A stretch of 7,524 bases of DNA from Bacteroidales bacterium (lineage in GTDB: Bacteria; Bacteroidota; Bacteroidia; Bacteroidales; VadinHA17), in assembly GCA_030692905.1 (NCBI GenBank), contig JAUYBT010000126.1:1-7524 (forward strand). The letters run 5' to 3'. Position numbers and translations under genes: made by a program. Below are positions 1-5,786 of this stretch, one piece after another; the first letter of the stretch is position 1, and every line of letters begins with the position of its first letter. Below the pieces are notes generated by a model. It was not told the DNA's origin, did not search any database, and was given only the letters and a program-made list of their open reading frames with translations.

Positions 1-231
1 GAATTACCATACTTTAAAATCAGTCTGGGTCAATAACTACAGGCACTTAACAGCAAGGCTACTTAACCGAGACAATACCTGTCCATTTACCGGGATTAGT
101 TATCTGAAGACACGAACAGCTTGCCCCGATTTATCGGGAAAGTGAGTTAGACAGGCCGAAGACCAGGACATCAATACCGAGATGAGTTCCCGTAATCTCT
201 TTGTTCATTTTTTGCTCGCCCCAAATCAATA
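1..231. other. Intergenic DNA at window edge, no gene recognised
   Basis: No recognisable protein is encoded here. One plus-strand frame is open from the window edge (base 2) to a stop near 160, about 47 codons, but it resembles no family I know and is probably chance. The only structure seen is a short hairpin at 125-138 (CCCGA / TCGGG around a TTTA loop). The segment leads directly into the palindromic element that starts at about 232. Confidence 0.4.
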
Positions 232-618
232 TTACTTTCTTTGTCTTGAAACAAAGAAAGTAACCAAAGAAAATTCAAGGCTGCAGAGAATTTTGGGGCT
301 CCTGTTTTTCAGCTTGCCCACGCAATACAACTCGCTCGCTTCACTCGCTCAGACAGTATTGCTTACAGAAGGCCCTCGCAGCAATCTTCAAAACAGTAGC
401 TATTTCCCAAAATTCTCTGAGGCCGTTTGAAATCCAAAAAATTCTCATGATGTTACTGAAATTCATAAATGATGGCGCAAGGGCTAAACCACAAACGGCG
501 TGAAATCAATCATATCCGGCCCTGGTTCGGGGAAAGGCCTGCAGGGAAAGGATATGATTGATTTTTCGTTTGTGGCGACTTTTCTTTCGTACTTTCTTTT
601 TGCGTAAAAAGAAAGTAC
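232..618. repeat. Palindrome-rich intergenic element framed by two 13-bp hairpins (MITE-like or structured RNA)
   Basis: The segment contains four stacked palindromes. At the left edge, 232-244 pairs perfectly with 251-263. A nested hairpin follows: 284-297 pairs perfectly with 406-419 (14 bp), 302-317 with 381-396 (13 of 16) and 322-328 with 356-362 (7 bp). Then comes a long hairpin: 489-497 pairs with 567-575 (9 bp) and 503-517 with 550-564 (15 bp), with an inner 520-524/542-546 stem. At the right edge, 589-601 pairs perfectly with 606-618 around a GCGT loop. The two edge hairpins share ACTTTCTTT in the left arm and AAAGAAAGT in the right arm, so the element looks bounded. No credible protein is encoded. 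I infer a non-autonomous repeat or structured intergenic element of the kind scattered through Bacteroidota genomes; I cannot tell mobile DNA from a transcribed RNA by eye. Confidence 0.6.
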
Positions 619-701
619 AAATAAAACATAACTATTAAATGAAATCTCTAACTCAATTATTTTTTAAAAACAATTTAAAACAAAATTACGGAGGAATAAA
701 T

Positions 702-785
702 ATGGAAACAATCTATTGCAAACTGCTCCTGAAAGGATCATACGAACCAACTCGCTACCGGTTGGCACAAATATTTTCGCGGTGA
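702..785 (+). CDS. Short ORF with a strong ribosome binding site (27 codons), possibly the start of a decayed gene
   Basis: An ATG at 702 is preceded by GGAGG at 690-694, seven bases upstream, one of the best Shine-Dalgarno sequences in the window. The frame reads METIYCKLLLKGSYEPTRYR and stops at 783-785. A neighbouring frame stays open from about 690 to a stop at 908-910, so the region to 910 could be a gene broken by a frameshift, but neither reading resembles a family I recognise. A GC-rich hairpin (CCGGG/CCCGG, about 858-873) lies in the second half. It could be a genuine micro-protein, a gene remnant or non-coding DNA. Evidence for translation is limited to the ribosome binding site. 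Confidence 0.25.
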   Translation: METIYCKLLLKGSYEPTRYRLAQIFSR

Positions 786-959
786 TAACGAATTGGCGCT
801 CCCGCCGTTACTTAATTGGCTTTCATCATGACAAGAATAATTTTATACTTCTACCGGGACTTCCCCCGGCTCACTACTTTCTAAACTTCATTCAAATTTT
901 AACGAGTTAATTCTTATACCCATGACAGTTTTCGTAGCCGGCCAATTCAGTAACCATGA

Positions 960-1013
960 CCTTGCAAATGAGACAATTTAAAATTTCGAAAATAGTTCTC
1001 TGCATTTGCAAGG
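960..1013. repeat. 11-bp perfect inverted repeat
   Basis: CCTTGCAAATG at 960-970 is exactly complementary to CATTTGCAAGG at 1003-1013, with a 32-base AT-rich loop. No run of T follows on either strand, so it is not an obvious intrinsic terminator. It lies about 70 bases upstream of the antitoxin-like gene and could be a regulatory dyad or the edge of a small element. Confidence 0.4.
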
Positions 1014-1071
1014 AAATACTTGTGATAACAGCAAAAAGGTATAATTTGAGACGTCCGATTTAAAAAAGTAG

Positions 1072-1079
1072 TATCTTTG
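1072..1079 (+). promoter_or_regulatory. Candidate Bacteroidota -7 promoter box for the DUF433 gene
   Basis: TATCTTTG matches the Bacteroidota -7 consensus TAnnTTTG and ends four bases before the ATG of the DUF433 gene. A TTTG at 1045-1048 could be the -33 box, but the 23-base spacing is slightly long. If it is used, transcription would start at or very near the start codon and give a leaderless message. Confidence 0.35.
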
Positions 1080-1083
1080 AAAC

Positions 1084-1305
1084 ATGAAAACATATAACAA
1101 GATTATCAAAATCAGTTCCGATAAAAGATTTGAAAAACCTTGTATTAGAAATACCAGAATTACTGTATTTGATATTCTTGGCTGGTTAGGTTCCGGGATG
1201 ACTTTTGAAGAGATACTTGTTGATTATCCCGAACTTTCCAGAGAGGACATTAAGGCAAGTTTAATGTTCGCATCTGATAGAGAACGTAAACTTCAGACCG
1301 TCTGA
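1084..1305 (+). CDS. DUF433 domain protein, VapB45-like antitoxin
   Basis: This 73-aa protein matches the DUF433 pattern along its whole length. Landmarks are the KPCIRNTRITVFDIL block near residues 18-32, the GMTFEEIL segment near 38-45, DYPELSREDIKASL near 47-60, and the final FASDRERK. DUF433 proteins are small helix-turn-helix proteins that usually form the antitoxin of a type II toxin-antitoxin pair with a DUF5615 PIN-like protein, and they normally bind their own promoter. The stop codon TGA (1303-1305) overlaps the ATG of a downstream DUF5615 reading frame (1305-1307), the usual coupled arrangement. That partner is broken, so this antitoxin appears orphaned. Length is normal for the family and the frame is intact. 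Antitoxin function is inferred from family and context. Confidence 0.8.
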   Translation: MKTYNKIIKISSDKRFEKPCIRNTRITVFDILGWLGSGMTFEEILVDYPELSREDIKASLMFASDRERKLQTV

Positions 1306-1383
1306 TGAAATTACTTCTTGATCAAAACATTCTTGACCGATCCTAACTATAAAGAAATTGGGTGTCTTGAGATAAATGGTTAA
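1305..1383 (+). pseudogene. DUF5615 (PIN-like) toxin with internal deletion
   Basis: The reading frame starts inside the antitoxin stop codon and reads MKLLLDQNILDRS, then stops at 1344-1346. MKLLLDQN is the hallmark start of DUF5615/VapC45-like PIN-domain toxins, including the first acidic active-site residue. In the next frame, immediately afterwards (1345-1383), comes NYKEIGCLEING, which resembles the usual family C-terminus ending in (A)CLEI. The two ends of the gene are therefore present and about 90 residues of the middle, holding the other acidic residues, are missing, with a frame change at the junction. No active nuclease can be made. The C-terminal match is short and less certain than the N-terminal one. 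Confidence 0.65.
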
Positions 1384-1703
1384 TGAAACTGATCGAAAAA
1401 GGAATAGCCTTCTGCCTCAGGACTAATAAAATACTTTTGCTAAAAACGAGTTAGCTGTAAGGCGCTCGTCTGTAATACCGTGACATCCAACGCACAAGCA
1501 AGAGTTTGGCAGTCCCCCGCTGCAACCATTCCTTCGCCGCCAAACACAACTTGTCCCGACCTTGCTCCGCCGAAGCGGCTACCATCGGCCGCCAAAGGCT
1601 TGCCGACGGCGCAGTGCAAATGCGAAGTTCATCGGGATGCTTTTTTGCCAACCCGGGACTACTATATGACAACGATTCTGAAACTTTAAGATTTTAACCC
1701 TGA
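1384..1703. other. Gene-free stretch with a GC-rich structured segment (about 1449-1640)
   Basis: Bases 1384-1448 are AT-rich and carry nothing recognisable. From about 1449 (GTTAGCTGTAAGGCGC) to about 1640 the DNA is clearly richer in G+C than everything around it. It folds locally: CCGC/GCGG at 1567-1570/1575-1578 with a CGAA loop, and TCGGC..GCC/GGC..GCCGA at 1585-1606. Frames on both strands are open by virtue of composition (for example 1451-1672 minus and 1480-1689 plus), but none resembles a protein family. I infer an inserted structured repeat, possibly a recombination-site-like sequence between gene remnants. Confidence 0.45.
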
Positions 1704-1871
1704 CTGACAGATAAGGTCGATCATATCATTACCCTTAAAAAATCCTATCCTTCAGCCGACACCAGTGCCCCGGATGCAGAGATTGACCGACTGGTTTATG
1801 AGTTGTATAGTTTGACTGAAAAAGAGATTAAATCTAATTGTTTTAATAGATTAAAGATATGTCAATTTTAA
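1704..1871 (+). pseudogene. C-terminal remnant of a Type IIG restriction-modification enzyme
   Basis: The frame from 1704 to the TAA at 1869-1871 encodes about 55 residues beginning LTDKVDHIITLKKSYPSADT and continuing through EIDRLVYELYSLTEKEIKSN. The pattern of an Asp-Lys-Val-Asp helix, then SADTSA, then E/D-x-E-IDrlVYeLYgLTeeEI, is the characteristic C-terminal tail of Eco57I/BREX-type and Type IIG DNA methyltransferase-restriction enzymes. A stop (TGA, 1701-1703) lies directly upstream in frame, so the rest of the gene, normally several hundred to more than a thousand residues, is absent. The last dozen codons after EIKSN look like read-through into flanking DNA. This is a non-functional scrap of a former defence gene. 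Confidence 0.65.
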
Positions 1872-2105
1872 TTTATCTATCACTCTCTCGATTTTAACAC
1901 TTGTCAGCTTGAGAATTTAACTGAGTTTCTCGGTGTGGAGAATGAGTCATAACGGTCGAGGTCCTAATGGAATTTTCTTTGTATGACATGGAGATTTCAT
2001 TTCATTCCTCAATTCCTTAAATTGGTCTGATTTCAATTCTGTTGCAGAGTTTTTTATCGCTTTTCATTATTTTTTGCTATTTATTTTCACACCCCATATC
2101 TATAT
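1872..2105. other. Intergenic DNA between the gene remnants and cbiO
   Basis: No gene or strong hairpin is seen. A short plus-strand frame at about 1897-1952 reads like a protein fragment (QLENLTEFLGVENES) but is too short to assign. The end nearest 2105 lies downstream of cbiO on the minus strand, and I found no convincing intrinsic terminator for the operon there. Confidence 0.4.
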
Positions 2106-2915
2106 TCAATGTTTATGAAAAACATAATGTGAATGATAATGCCTGTGTTCTTCTTTTCCATGTTTATGAATATGTTCATGGATCAGGTTAACACTGATGA
2201 GAAGTTCTTCATCGCTAAGTATTTCCGAAGCAGTACCGGTTTTTCGAATAGTATGTTCTTCGGAAAGCACTGCAACCCTCGGCTGCAGGTGTTCGATCAG
2301 ATCAAGATGGTGTGTAGTGAAAATGATAGTCTTTCCTGCACGGTTAAGTTCAAGGAGAAGTTCGATGAAAAATGTTTGTGTTTTGGGATCAAGACTTGAA
2401 AGAGGCTCGTCAACAAGCAGAATCTCAGGATTCATTGTAAGAACAGATGCAATAGCGACCCTTTTTTTTTCACCGCCTGAAAGCATATACACCGGACGCT
2501 CTTTCAGGTATTCGATGCCGAGAAATGATAACGTCTGCTCTGCTCTTTCCTTTGCAGTTTCAATTGGAAGGTTAAGTTGCAGGGGGGCAAACAAAAGTTC
2601 ATCAAAAACTGTAGGGCAAAATAATTGTATATCGGGATTCTGGAAAATATAGCCCATACGTTGCCGAAACTGCATTCCAAAACTTTTATCTCTTAGTGAT
2701 TTTTCAGTTACAGGATTTCCTTCAAACAAAACGTCTCCCGAATCAGGAAAAACAAGTGCATTAATGATATGCAGCAAGGTCGATTTGCCGCTTCCATTCA
2801 GACCGATTATAGAAAACATTTCGCCTTTTTTTACAGAAAGGTTTACATTTTTTAGTGCCGGAATTTTTCCATAATATGAATAATCAATATTCTTTAATGA
2901 AATAATATCTTCCAT
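2106..2915 (-). CDS. cbiO: CbiO/NikO, ECF transporter ATPase with His-rich C-terminus
   Basis: ATP-hydrolysing subunit of the nickel/cobalt ECF transporter, acting on the cytoplasmic face with CbiQ. I start it at the ATG at 2915 (269 aa), 7 bp past the cbiQ stop and preceded by AAGAG; an upstream in-frame TTG at 2942 would overlap cbiQ. In this numbering the Walker A is GLNGSGKST (38-46), the Q-loop is near FQNP (91-94), the ABC signature is LSGGEKKR (145-152), the Walker B is ILLVDEP (165-171) with D-loop SSLD (173-176), and the switch His is in TTHH (200-203). All catalytic motifs are intact. The last 24 residues (246-269) contain ten histidines, in runs such as HEHIHKH and HRHYHSH. Such a tail is not part of the ABC core and suggests nickel binding or storage at the cytoplasmic exit. 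It is the last gene of the operon. Confidence 0.93.
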   Translation of the reverse strand: MEDIISLKNIDYSYYGKIPALKNVNLSVKKGEMFSIIGLNGSGKSTLLHIINALVFPDSGDVLFEGNPVTEKSLRDKSFGMQFRQRMGYIFQNPDIQLFCPTVFDELLFAPLQLNLPIETAKERAEQTLSFLGIEYLKERPVYMLSGGEKKRVAIASVLTMNPEILLVDEPLSSLDPKTQTFFIELLLELNRAGKTIIFTTHHLDLIEHLQPRVAVLSEEHTIRKTGTASEILSDEELLISVNLIHEHIHKHGKEEHRHYHSHYVFHKH

Positions 2916-2922
2916 GATCTCT

Positions 2923-3849
2923 TTATAATAGAATAATACCAATGCCTAATGCAACAATAATTACCAACGCAACGAAATCCTTAAAAGCAAAATGTTTTGG
3001 TGAATGCAGTATTACTGTTCCAAGGTAACCCCTTGAAACCATCGCATAATAAGTATTTTCATAAATTATCATCGATCTTTTAAAAATAAAAAATATCCGA
3101 CCGCTAATCAGTTTCCTGATGTTCTTGCTTTTAATATTGCCTGAAAGCCTTGATTTTAATGCAAAGTAAGTTTCTTCAATTGTCCGGGAAAGAATAAAAA
3201 TATATTTGTAAGCAAGTGAAATGATCATCAGGAATGTATCCGGCACTCCTAATATTTTAAAAGACTTAATAAATGCCGGAAATGATGTAGTAAAAACAAT
3301 GAGCATAGAAAATGAAACAGAATTAAGTACTCTAAGAAAAACCAATGATACTACCTGAAATCCATTTAGCGTAAAACCAATATTTTGAGGAATGTTATAA
3401 ATCCAGAAATGTGAAGGCTTATTAAATGTAATAAGGTTAAAAATGATTTTACCAGGGGTTATAACATTGAGAGATGCAGGTAATACTACAAGAAAGCCAA
3501 ATATAAACGCAAGAAAAAATATTTTCCTGTACACCTGGAAAATCTTTAATTTGGCGATAATATATAATAAAAAAATAAAAGCTGTAGTAAGTATTTGTGC
3601 AACCAGATTATCAACAAGACTAATCATTACTACAAGATAAATCAGCGAAATAAGTTTGACATGCGGATTGATTTTTTGAATGAAATTCTCTTTTGTTGCA
3701 TTTTCTGCTTGCAGATAAATAGATTTTACAGCCGTTGCAGAATTTATTATAGTCTTGTCAAGAAAGGAAAGTTTTGCCCTTTTTACTTTTGCCAACTCAT
3801 ATTGATCATATACAGTTTGGAGTAAATATGAAGGGATCTTATTTTCCAT
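2923..3849 (-). CDS. cbiQ: CbiQ/NikQ, ECF transporter T component
   Basis: Transmembrane coupling protein that links the CbiO ATPases to CbiM. From the ATG at 3849 it is 308 aa; an in-frame TTG three codons earlier is possible. The start overlaps the end of the PDGLE gene by 11 bp, and the stop lies 7 bp before the cbiO ATG. Hydrophobic segments occupy roughly residues 63-103, 109-129, 165-192, 203-223 and 289-308. Between them are the two coupling-helix motifs that dock on the ATPases: ALKSRLSG (about 230-237) and AMVSRGYLG (about 269-277), both with the Ala/Ser-Arg signature of EcfT proteins. The protein begins with about 55 polar residues, rich in Lys, Asp and Tyr, before the family domain. 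This is longer than I expect for CbiQ (about 220-260 aa). Confidence 0.9.
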   Translation of the reverse strand: MENKIPSYLLQTVYDQYELAKVKRAKLSFLDKTIINSATAVKSIYLQAENATKENFIQKINPHVKLISLIYLVVMISLVDNLVAQILTTAFIFLLYIIAKLKIFQVYRKIFFLAFIFGFLVVLPASLNVITPGKIIFNLITFNKPSHFWIYNIPQNIGFTLNGFQVVSLVFLRVLNSVSFSMLIVFTTSFPAFIKSFKILGVPDTFLMIISLAYKYIFILSRTIEETYFALKSRLSGNIKSKNIRKLISGRIFFIFKRSMIIYENTYYAMVSRGYLGTVILHSPKHFAFKDFVALVIIVALGIGIILL

Positions 3850-4180
3850 TTCTGACAATTAATTTGGAAATTAACAACATGACAACATATGTTACAGTTG
3901 CCCCGATTATACCTGATACAATATAATAGCCGGATTGGTGAACAATCGATGTATCTTCGCTATTGATGGTATAATCAGGTAGCGGCGCTTTCCATACATC
4001 CGAATATTTTGCCAGTCCTTTGGGTACATAACCTATCATGTCCTTCACTGTTTGAGCCGACCATTCGCCCCAAGCGTCGCCGGCATTAAAAAACACAGGA
4101 AGTAAAATTCCCAAGGGGGTGATAATACATAATAAAAGCAGTATGATAAGAATTCTTTTCTGAAGTTTATTCATTTTCAT
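3839..4180 (-). CDS. PDGLE-domain protein, NikN/CbiN-like small subunit
   Basis: Small membrane protein (113 aa) of the nickel/cobalt ECF transporter. It has an N-terminal membrane segment (about 10-31), an extracytoplasmic loop with GDAWGEW (34-40), YVPKGLAKYSDVWKAPLPDY (51-70) and SGYYIVSGIIG (83-93), and a C-terminal membrane segment (about 86-106). This loop pattern is the PDGLE domain, which fills the role of CbiN, aiding metal loading of CbiM, in NikMNQO systems. In some genomes PDGLE is fused to CbiM; here it is separate. The start is chosen at 4180 because AAGGAGGT lies just upstream (4185-4192). The upstream ATG at 4204 would place this ribosome binding site inside the gene. It overlaps the end of cbiM by 14 bp and cbiQ by 11 bp, implying translational coupling. 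Confidence 0.88.
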   Translation of the reverse strand: MKMNKLQKRILIILLLLCIITPLGILLPVFFNAGDAWGEWSAQTVKDMIGYVPKGLAKYSDVWKAPLPDYTINSEDTSIVHQSGYYIVSGIIGATVTYVVMLLISKLIVRNGK

Positions 4181-4865
4181 TTTTACCTCCTTTCCTGAAA
4201 GCATAAATTAATCCGGGTTCGTTTCTCAAAAAATAGCGGACGATTAATGCAGTAATAATTCCTTCAACAATTCCAAAAAGTAACAGATGTTCAATGGCCA
4301 TTGCAGGAATTGCAATACTAAGGTCATAAGGGCAATACAAGGCTTTTCCATCGCTAGTGGATGCTATCATGGGTTGTATCCCAAATTCAACAGCTGCAAT
4401 TATTGCAGCCATAACCAGACTCAGATATCCTGAAATAAATGCAGCAAAAAACACCCTGGCTTTTCTTGCAGAGTTACTGCTGAAAAGTTTAAAAATGTAA
4501 TATGCTACAAAAGGCATAAATACCGCCATGTTGAAGCAGTTCGCTCCAATAGCGGTAATTCCACCATCGCCAAAAATAAGTGCCTGTATGATTAGCACTA
4601 CCGACACAGCGACCGTGGCAGCCCATGGACCAAACAGGATCGCAATAACAGCAGAACCTACTGCATGACCTGTTGTACCACCGGGTATCGGCAAATTAAG
4701 CATCATAATGATAAACGAGAAAGCTGCTGCCATTCCAAGATATGGAATGTTGCGAGCAGAAACTTCTTTTTTAACTTTTCTTACTGCGACAGCAGTAACT
4801 ACTACAAATATTCCAATTAACGGAATATATGTCTGCGGACTTAAATAACCATCTGGGATATGCAT
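4167..4865 (-). CDS. cbiM: CbiM/NikM, substrate-specific membrane component of Ni/Co ECF transporter
   Basis: A 232-aa polytopic inner-membrane protein that binds and translocates Ni2+ or Co2+. It begins exactly with MHIPDGYLSP, and the free N-terminal Met1 and His2 are metal ligands in the CbiM/NikM family. The third ligand, His67, is present in GGTTGHAVG (62-70), and the conserved AIGANCFNMA stretch is near residues 105-114. About seven hydrophobic segments follow in the usual order. Because the N-terminus is the metal site, the start cannot be moved; AAAGAGAG lies just upstream as a weak ribosome binding site. The gene lies 23 bp after the outer-membrane barrel gene and overlaps the PDGLE gene. 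The sequence alone does not separate nickel from cobalt. The neighbouring nikR and candidate NikR sites argue for nickel. Confidence 0.93.
   Translation of the reverse strand: MHIPDGYLSPQTYIPLIGIFVVVTAVAVRKVKKEVSARNIPYLGMAAAFSFIIMMLNLPIPGGTTGHAVGSAVIAILFGPWAATVAVSVVLIIQALIFGDGGITAIGANCFNMAVFMPFVAYYIFKLFSSNSARKARVFFAAFISGYLSLVMAAIIAAVEFGIQPMIASTSDGKALYCPYDLSIAIPAMAIEHLLLFGIVEGIITALIVRYFLRNEPGLIYAFRKGGKNENE
4185..4192 (-). promoter_or_regulatory. Strong Shine-Dalgarno inside the end of cbiM
   Basis: On the minus strand AAGGAGGT lies four bases before the ATG at 4180. It settles the start of the PDGLE gene against the upstream ATG at 4204. It is the only near-consensus ribosome binding site in the operon; the other genes have weak (cbiM, cbiO) or no visible ones. 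Confidence 0.75.
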
Positions 4866-4888
4866 AATCTCTCTTTTAAAAAATTGAT

Positions 4889-5674
4889 TTAAAACCTTAA
4901 TGTCAATCCATATATAAATGCATGATTTGTCTCTGTTTTTGTAATACCATATTTGTATCCAATGCTTATTTCACAGTTTTCGTTAATAAAATAATAAAAT
5001 CCTACCAGTCCGAATACCGGATTTGTTTTAACAGTGAGGTTGGGATTTTTTTCTATGCCTGAGTTTAAAACAAAATGAAACTCGTCACTTAGACTGAAGT
5101 CTGCGTCAACAGAAGCATGCCATATATTTATGGCATCACCGCATTTGTTTTCATTTCTTAAATAGCCCAGATTTCCGTTGATATACATGGAAGAAAACTC
5201 TGCTGTCATGATAAAAAATAATGATTCACTAAATCTGCCACTACCAAGACCTTCAATATAATTTCCTGTTGGAAAAGAAATTCCGGGCTTTATGGCAAGT
5301 GAGATAACCTCATTTTGTAAAAACCTGTATTTTATCTCCATGTTTAAATCAGAAAATCCTGATACAATTGATATGGAAGTGTCATCTTGGACACTTGAAT
5401 TCAGAAAGGGATATCCGACTACAAAATCTGTATTATCGAAAATACCAAAAGTGAAAACAGGTGAAATTTCAGATGAATTTTCTATGCATCTGTGTTCGTT
5501 ATGAAACGCTAGGCCATTACTTATTTCAATCTGTCCGTTTCCTTTGCCCTGAGTCCCGGTATTGTCTGTAATGAGAGGCAATTGAGAAAAACTTATTTCA
5601 GTATTTGCAAAATAAAACAAGCAAATCATTAATAAAATTAAAAACCTTTTCAATAATCTAATAAATAAATTCAT
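4889..5674 (-). CDS. Outer-membrane beta-barrel, Phenol_MetA_deg-type 'transporter'; candidate nickel porin
   Basis: A 261-aa exported protein. Residues 1-31 form a signal peptide (basic RLLKR, hydrophobic FLILLMICLFYF, cleavage probably near SFSQ). The mature part starts LPLITDNTGTQGKGNGQIEI, the characteristic opening of the 'transporter'/Phenol_MetA_deg outer-membrane family. It continues as alternating beta strands (for example MEIKYRFL, LAIKPGISFPTGNY, CEISIGYKYGI) and ends with an aromatic, YGLTLRF, as expected for an outer-membrane barrel. It is the first gene after nikR and lies 23 bp before cbiM, so it is probably co-transcribed with the inner-membrane transporter. A role in passing nickel through the outer membrane is my inference from position. 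It could instead be a generic porin. Confidence 0.75.
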   Translation of the reverse strand: MNLFIRLLKRFLILLMICLFYFANTEISFSQLPLITDNTGTQGKGNGQIEISNGLAFHNEHRCIENSSEISPVFTFGIFDNTDFVVGYPFLNSSVQDDTSISIVSGFSDLNMEIKYRFLQNEVISLAIKPGISFPTGNYIEGLGSGRFSESLFFIMTAEFSSMYINGNLGYLRNENKCGDAINIWHASVDADFSLSDEFHFVLNSGIEKNPNLTVKTNPVFGLVGFYYFINENCEISIGYKYGITKTETNHAFIYGLTLRF

Positions 5675-5700
5675 GTTACTATAATGTATTTTCGTGTTAC
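5673..5700. promoter_or_regulatory. Candidate NikR operator 1 (ATGTTAC-N14-GTGTTAC)
   Basis: On the plus strand ATGTTAC (5673-5679) and GTGTTAC (5694-5700) are separated by 14 bp in direct orientation. The site overlaps the first two bases of the barrel gene's start codon and lies just downstream of the candidate -7 box at 5709-5716, a position suited to repression. GTGTTAC-like half-sites are, as I recall, the predicted NikR recognition unit in several bacterial and archaeal groups, where they occur as inverted repeats. Assignment to NikR is inferred. Confidence 0.55.
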
Positions 5701-5708
5701 TTATATTT

Positions 5709-5716
5709 CAAAAATA
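5709..5716 (-). promoter_or_regulatory. Candidate -7 box for the barrel-cbi operon
   Basis: On the minus strand TATTTTTG matches TAnnTTTG. Transcription would begin near 5702, between the box and operator 1. No clear TTTG is seen at the expected -33 position. The box lies in one arm of the hairpin at 5711-5739. Confidence 0.3.
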
Positions 5717-5739
5717 AAACCCATAAGGGTTGTTATTTT
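5711..5739 (-). terminator. Hairpin between nikR and the barrel gene, possible nikR terminator
   Basis: On the minus strand an arm at 5739-5727 ending in CAACCC pairs with GGGTTTTATTTT (5722-5711) around a TTAT loop, giving a 12-bp stem with one bulged base. The distal arm is itself T-rich, as in an intrinsic terminator. It lies about 50 bp past the nikR stop, which would make nikR and the barrel-cbi genes separate transcripts. It is AT-rich apart from the CCC/GGG core, so strength is uncertain. It may instead be a regulatory dyad between the two operators. Confidence 0.4.
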
Positions 5740-5767
5740 ATGTTACTCTTTATATATTTCGTGTTAC
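5740..5767. promoter_or_regulatory. Candidate NikR operator 2 (ATGTTAC-N14-GTGTTAC)
   Basis: Both heptamers are identical to those of operator 1 (ATGTTAC at 5740-5746, GTGTTAC at 5761-5767), with the same 14-bp spacer length and the same TTTC just before the second heptamer. It starts 67 bp from operator 1, upstream of the candidate promoter. Two sites flanking one promoter could allow cooperative or looped binding. Confidence 0.55.
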
Positions 5768-5786
5768 TGCATAGTTAAAAAATATA

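Noticed and set aside
66..75. ACCGAGACAA also present at 6455-6464 beside the intron insertion site
   Set aside because: Ten matching bases in 7.5 kb with no extension on either side are compatible with chance, so I do not claim a target-site relation.
182..430. 82-codon plus-strand ORF
   Set aside because: It spans two strong palindromes, and its translation is the product of the repeat element; no protein signature.
1451..1672. 73-codon minus-strand frame and overlapping plus-strand frames at 1480-1697
   Set aside because: They exist because the segment is GC-rich and short of stops. All compete for the same DNA, none has a ribosome binding site, and none resembles a known protein.
4181..4204. 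Earlier ATG for the PDGLE gene
   Set aside because: The consensus Shine-Dalgarno lies after this ATG and directly before the ATG at 4180, so the later start is preferred.
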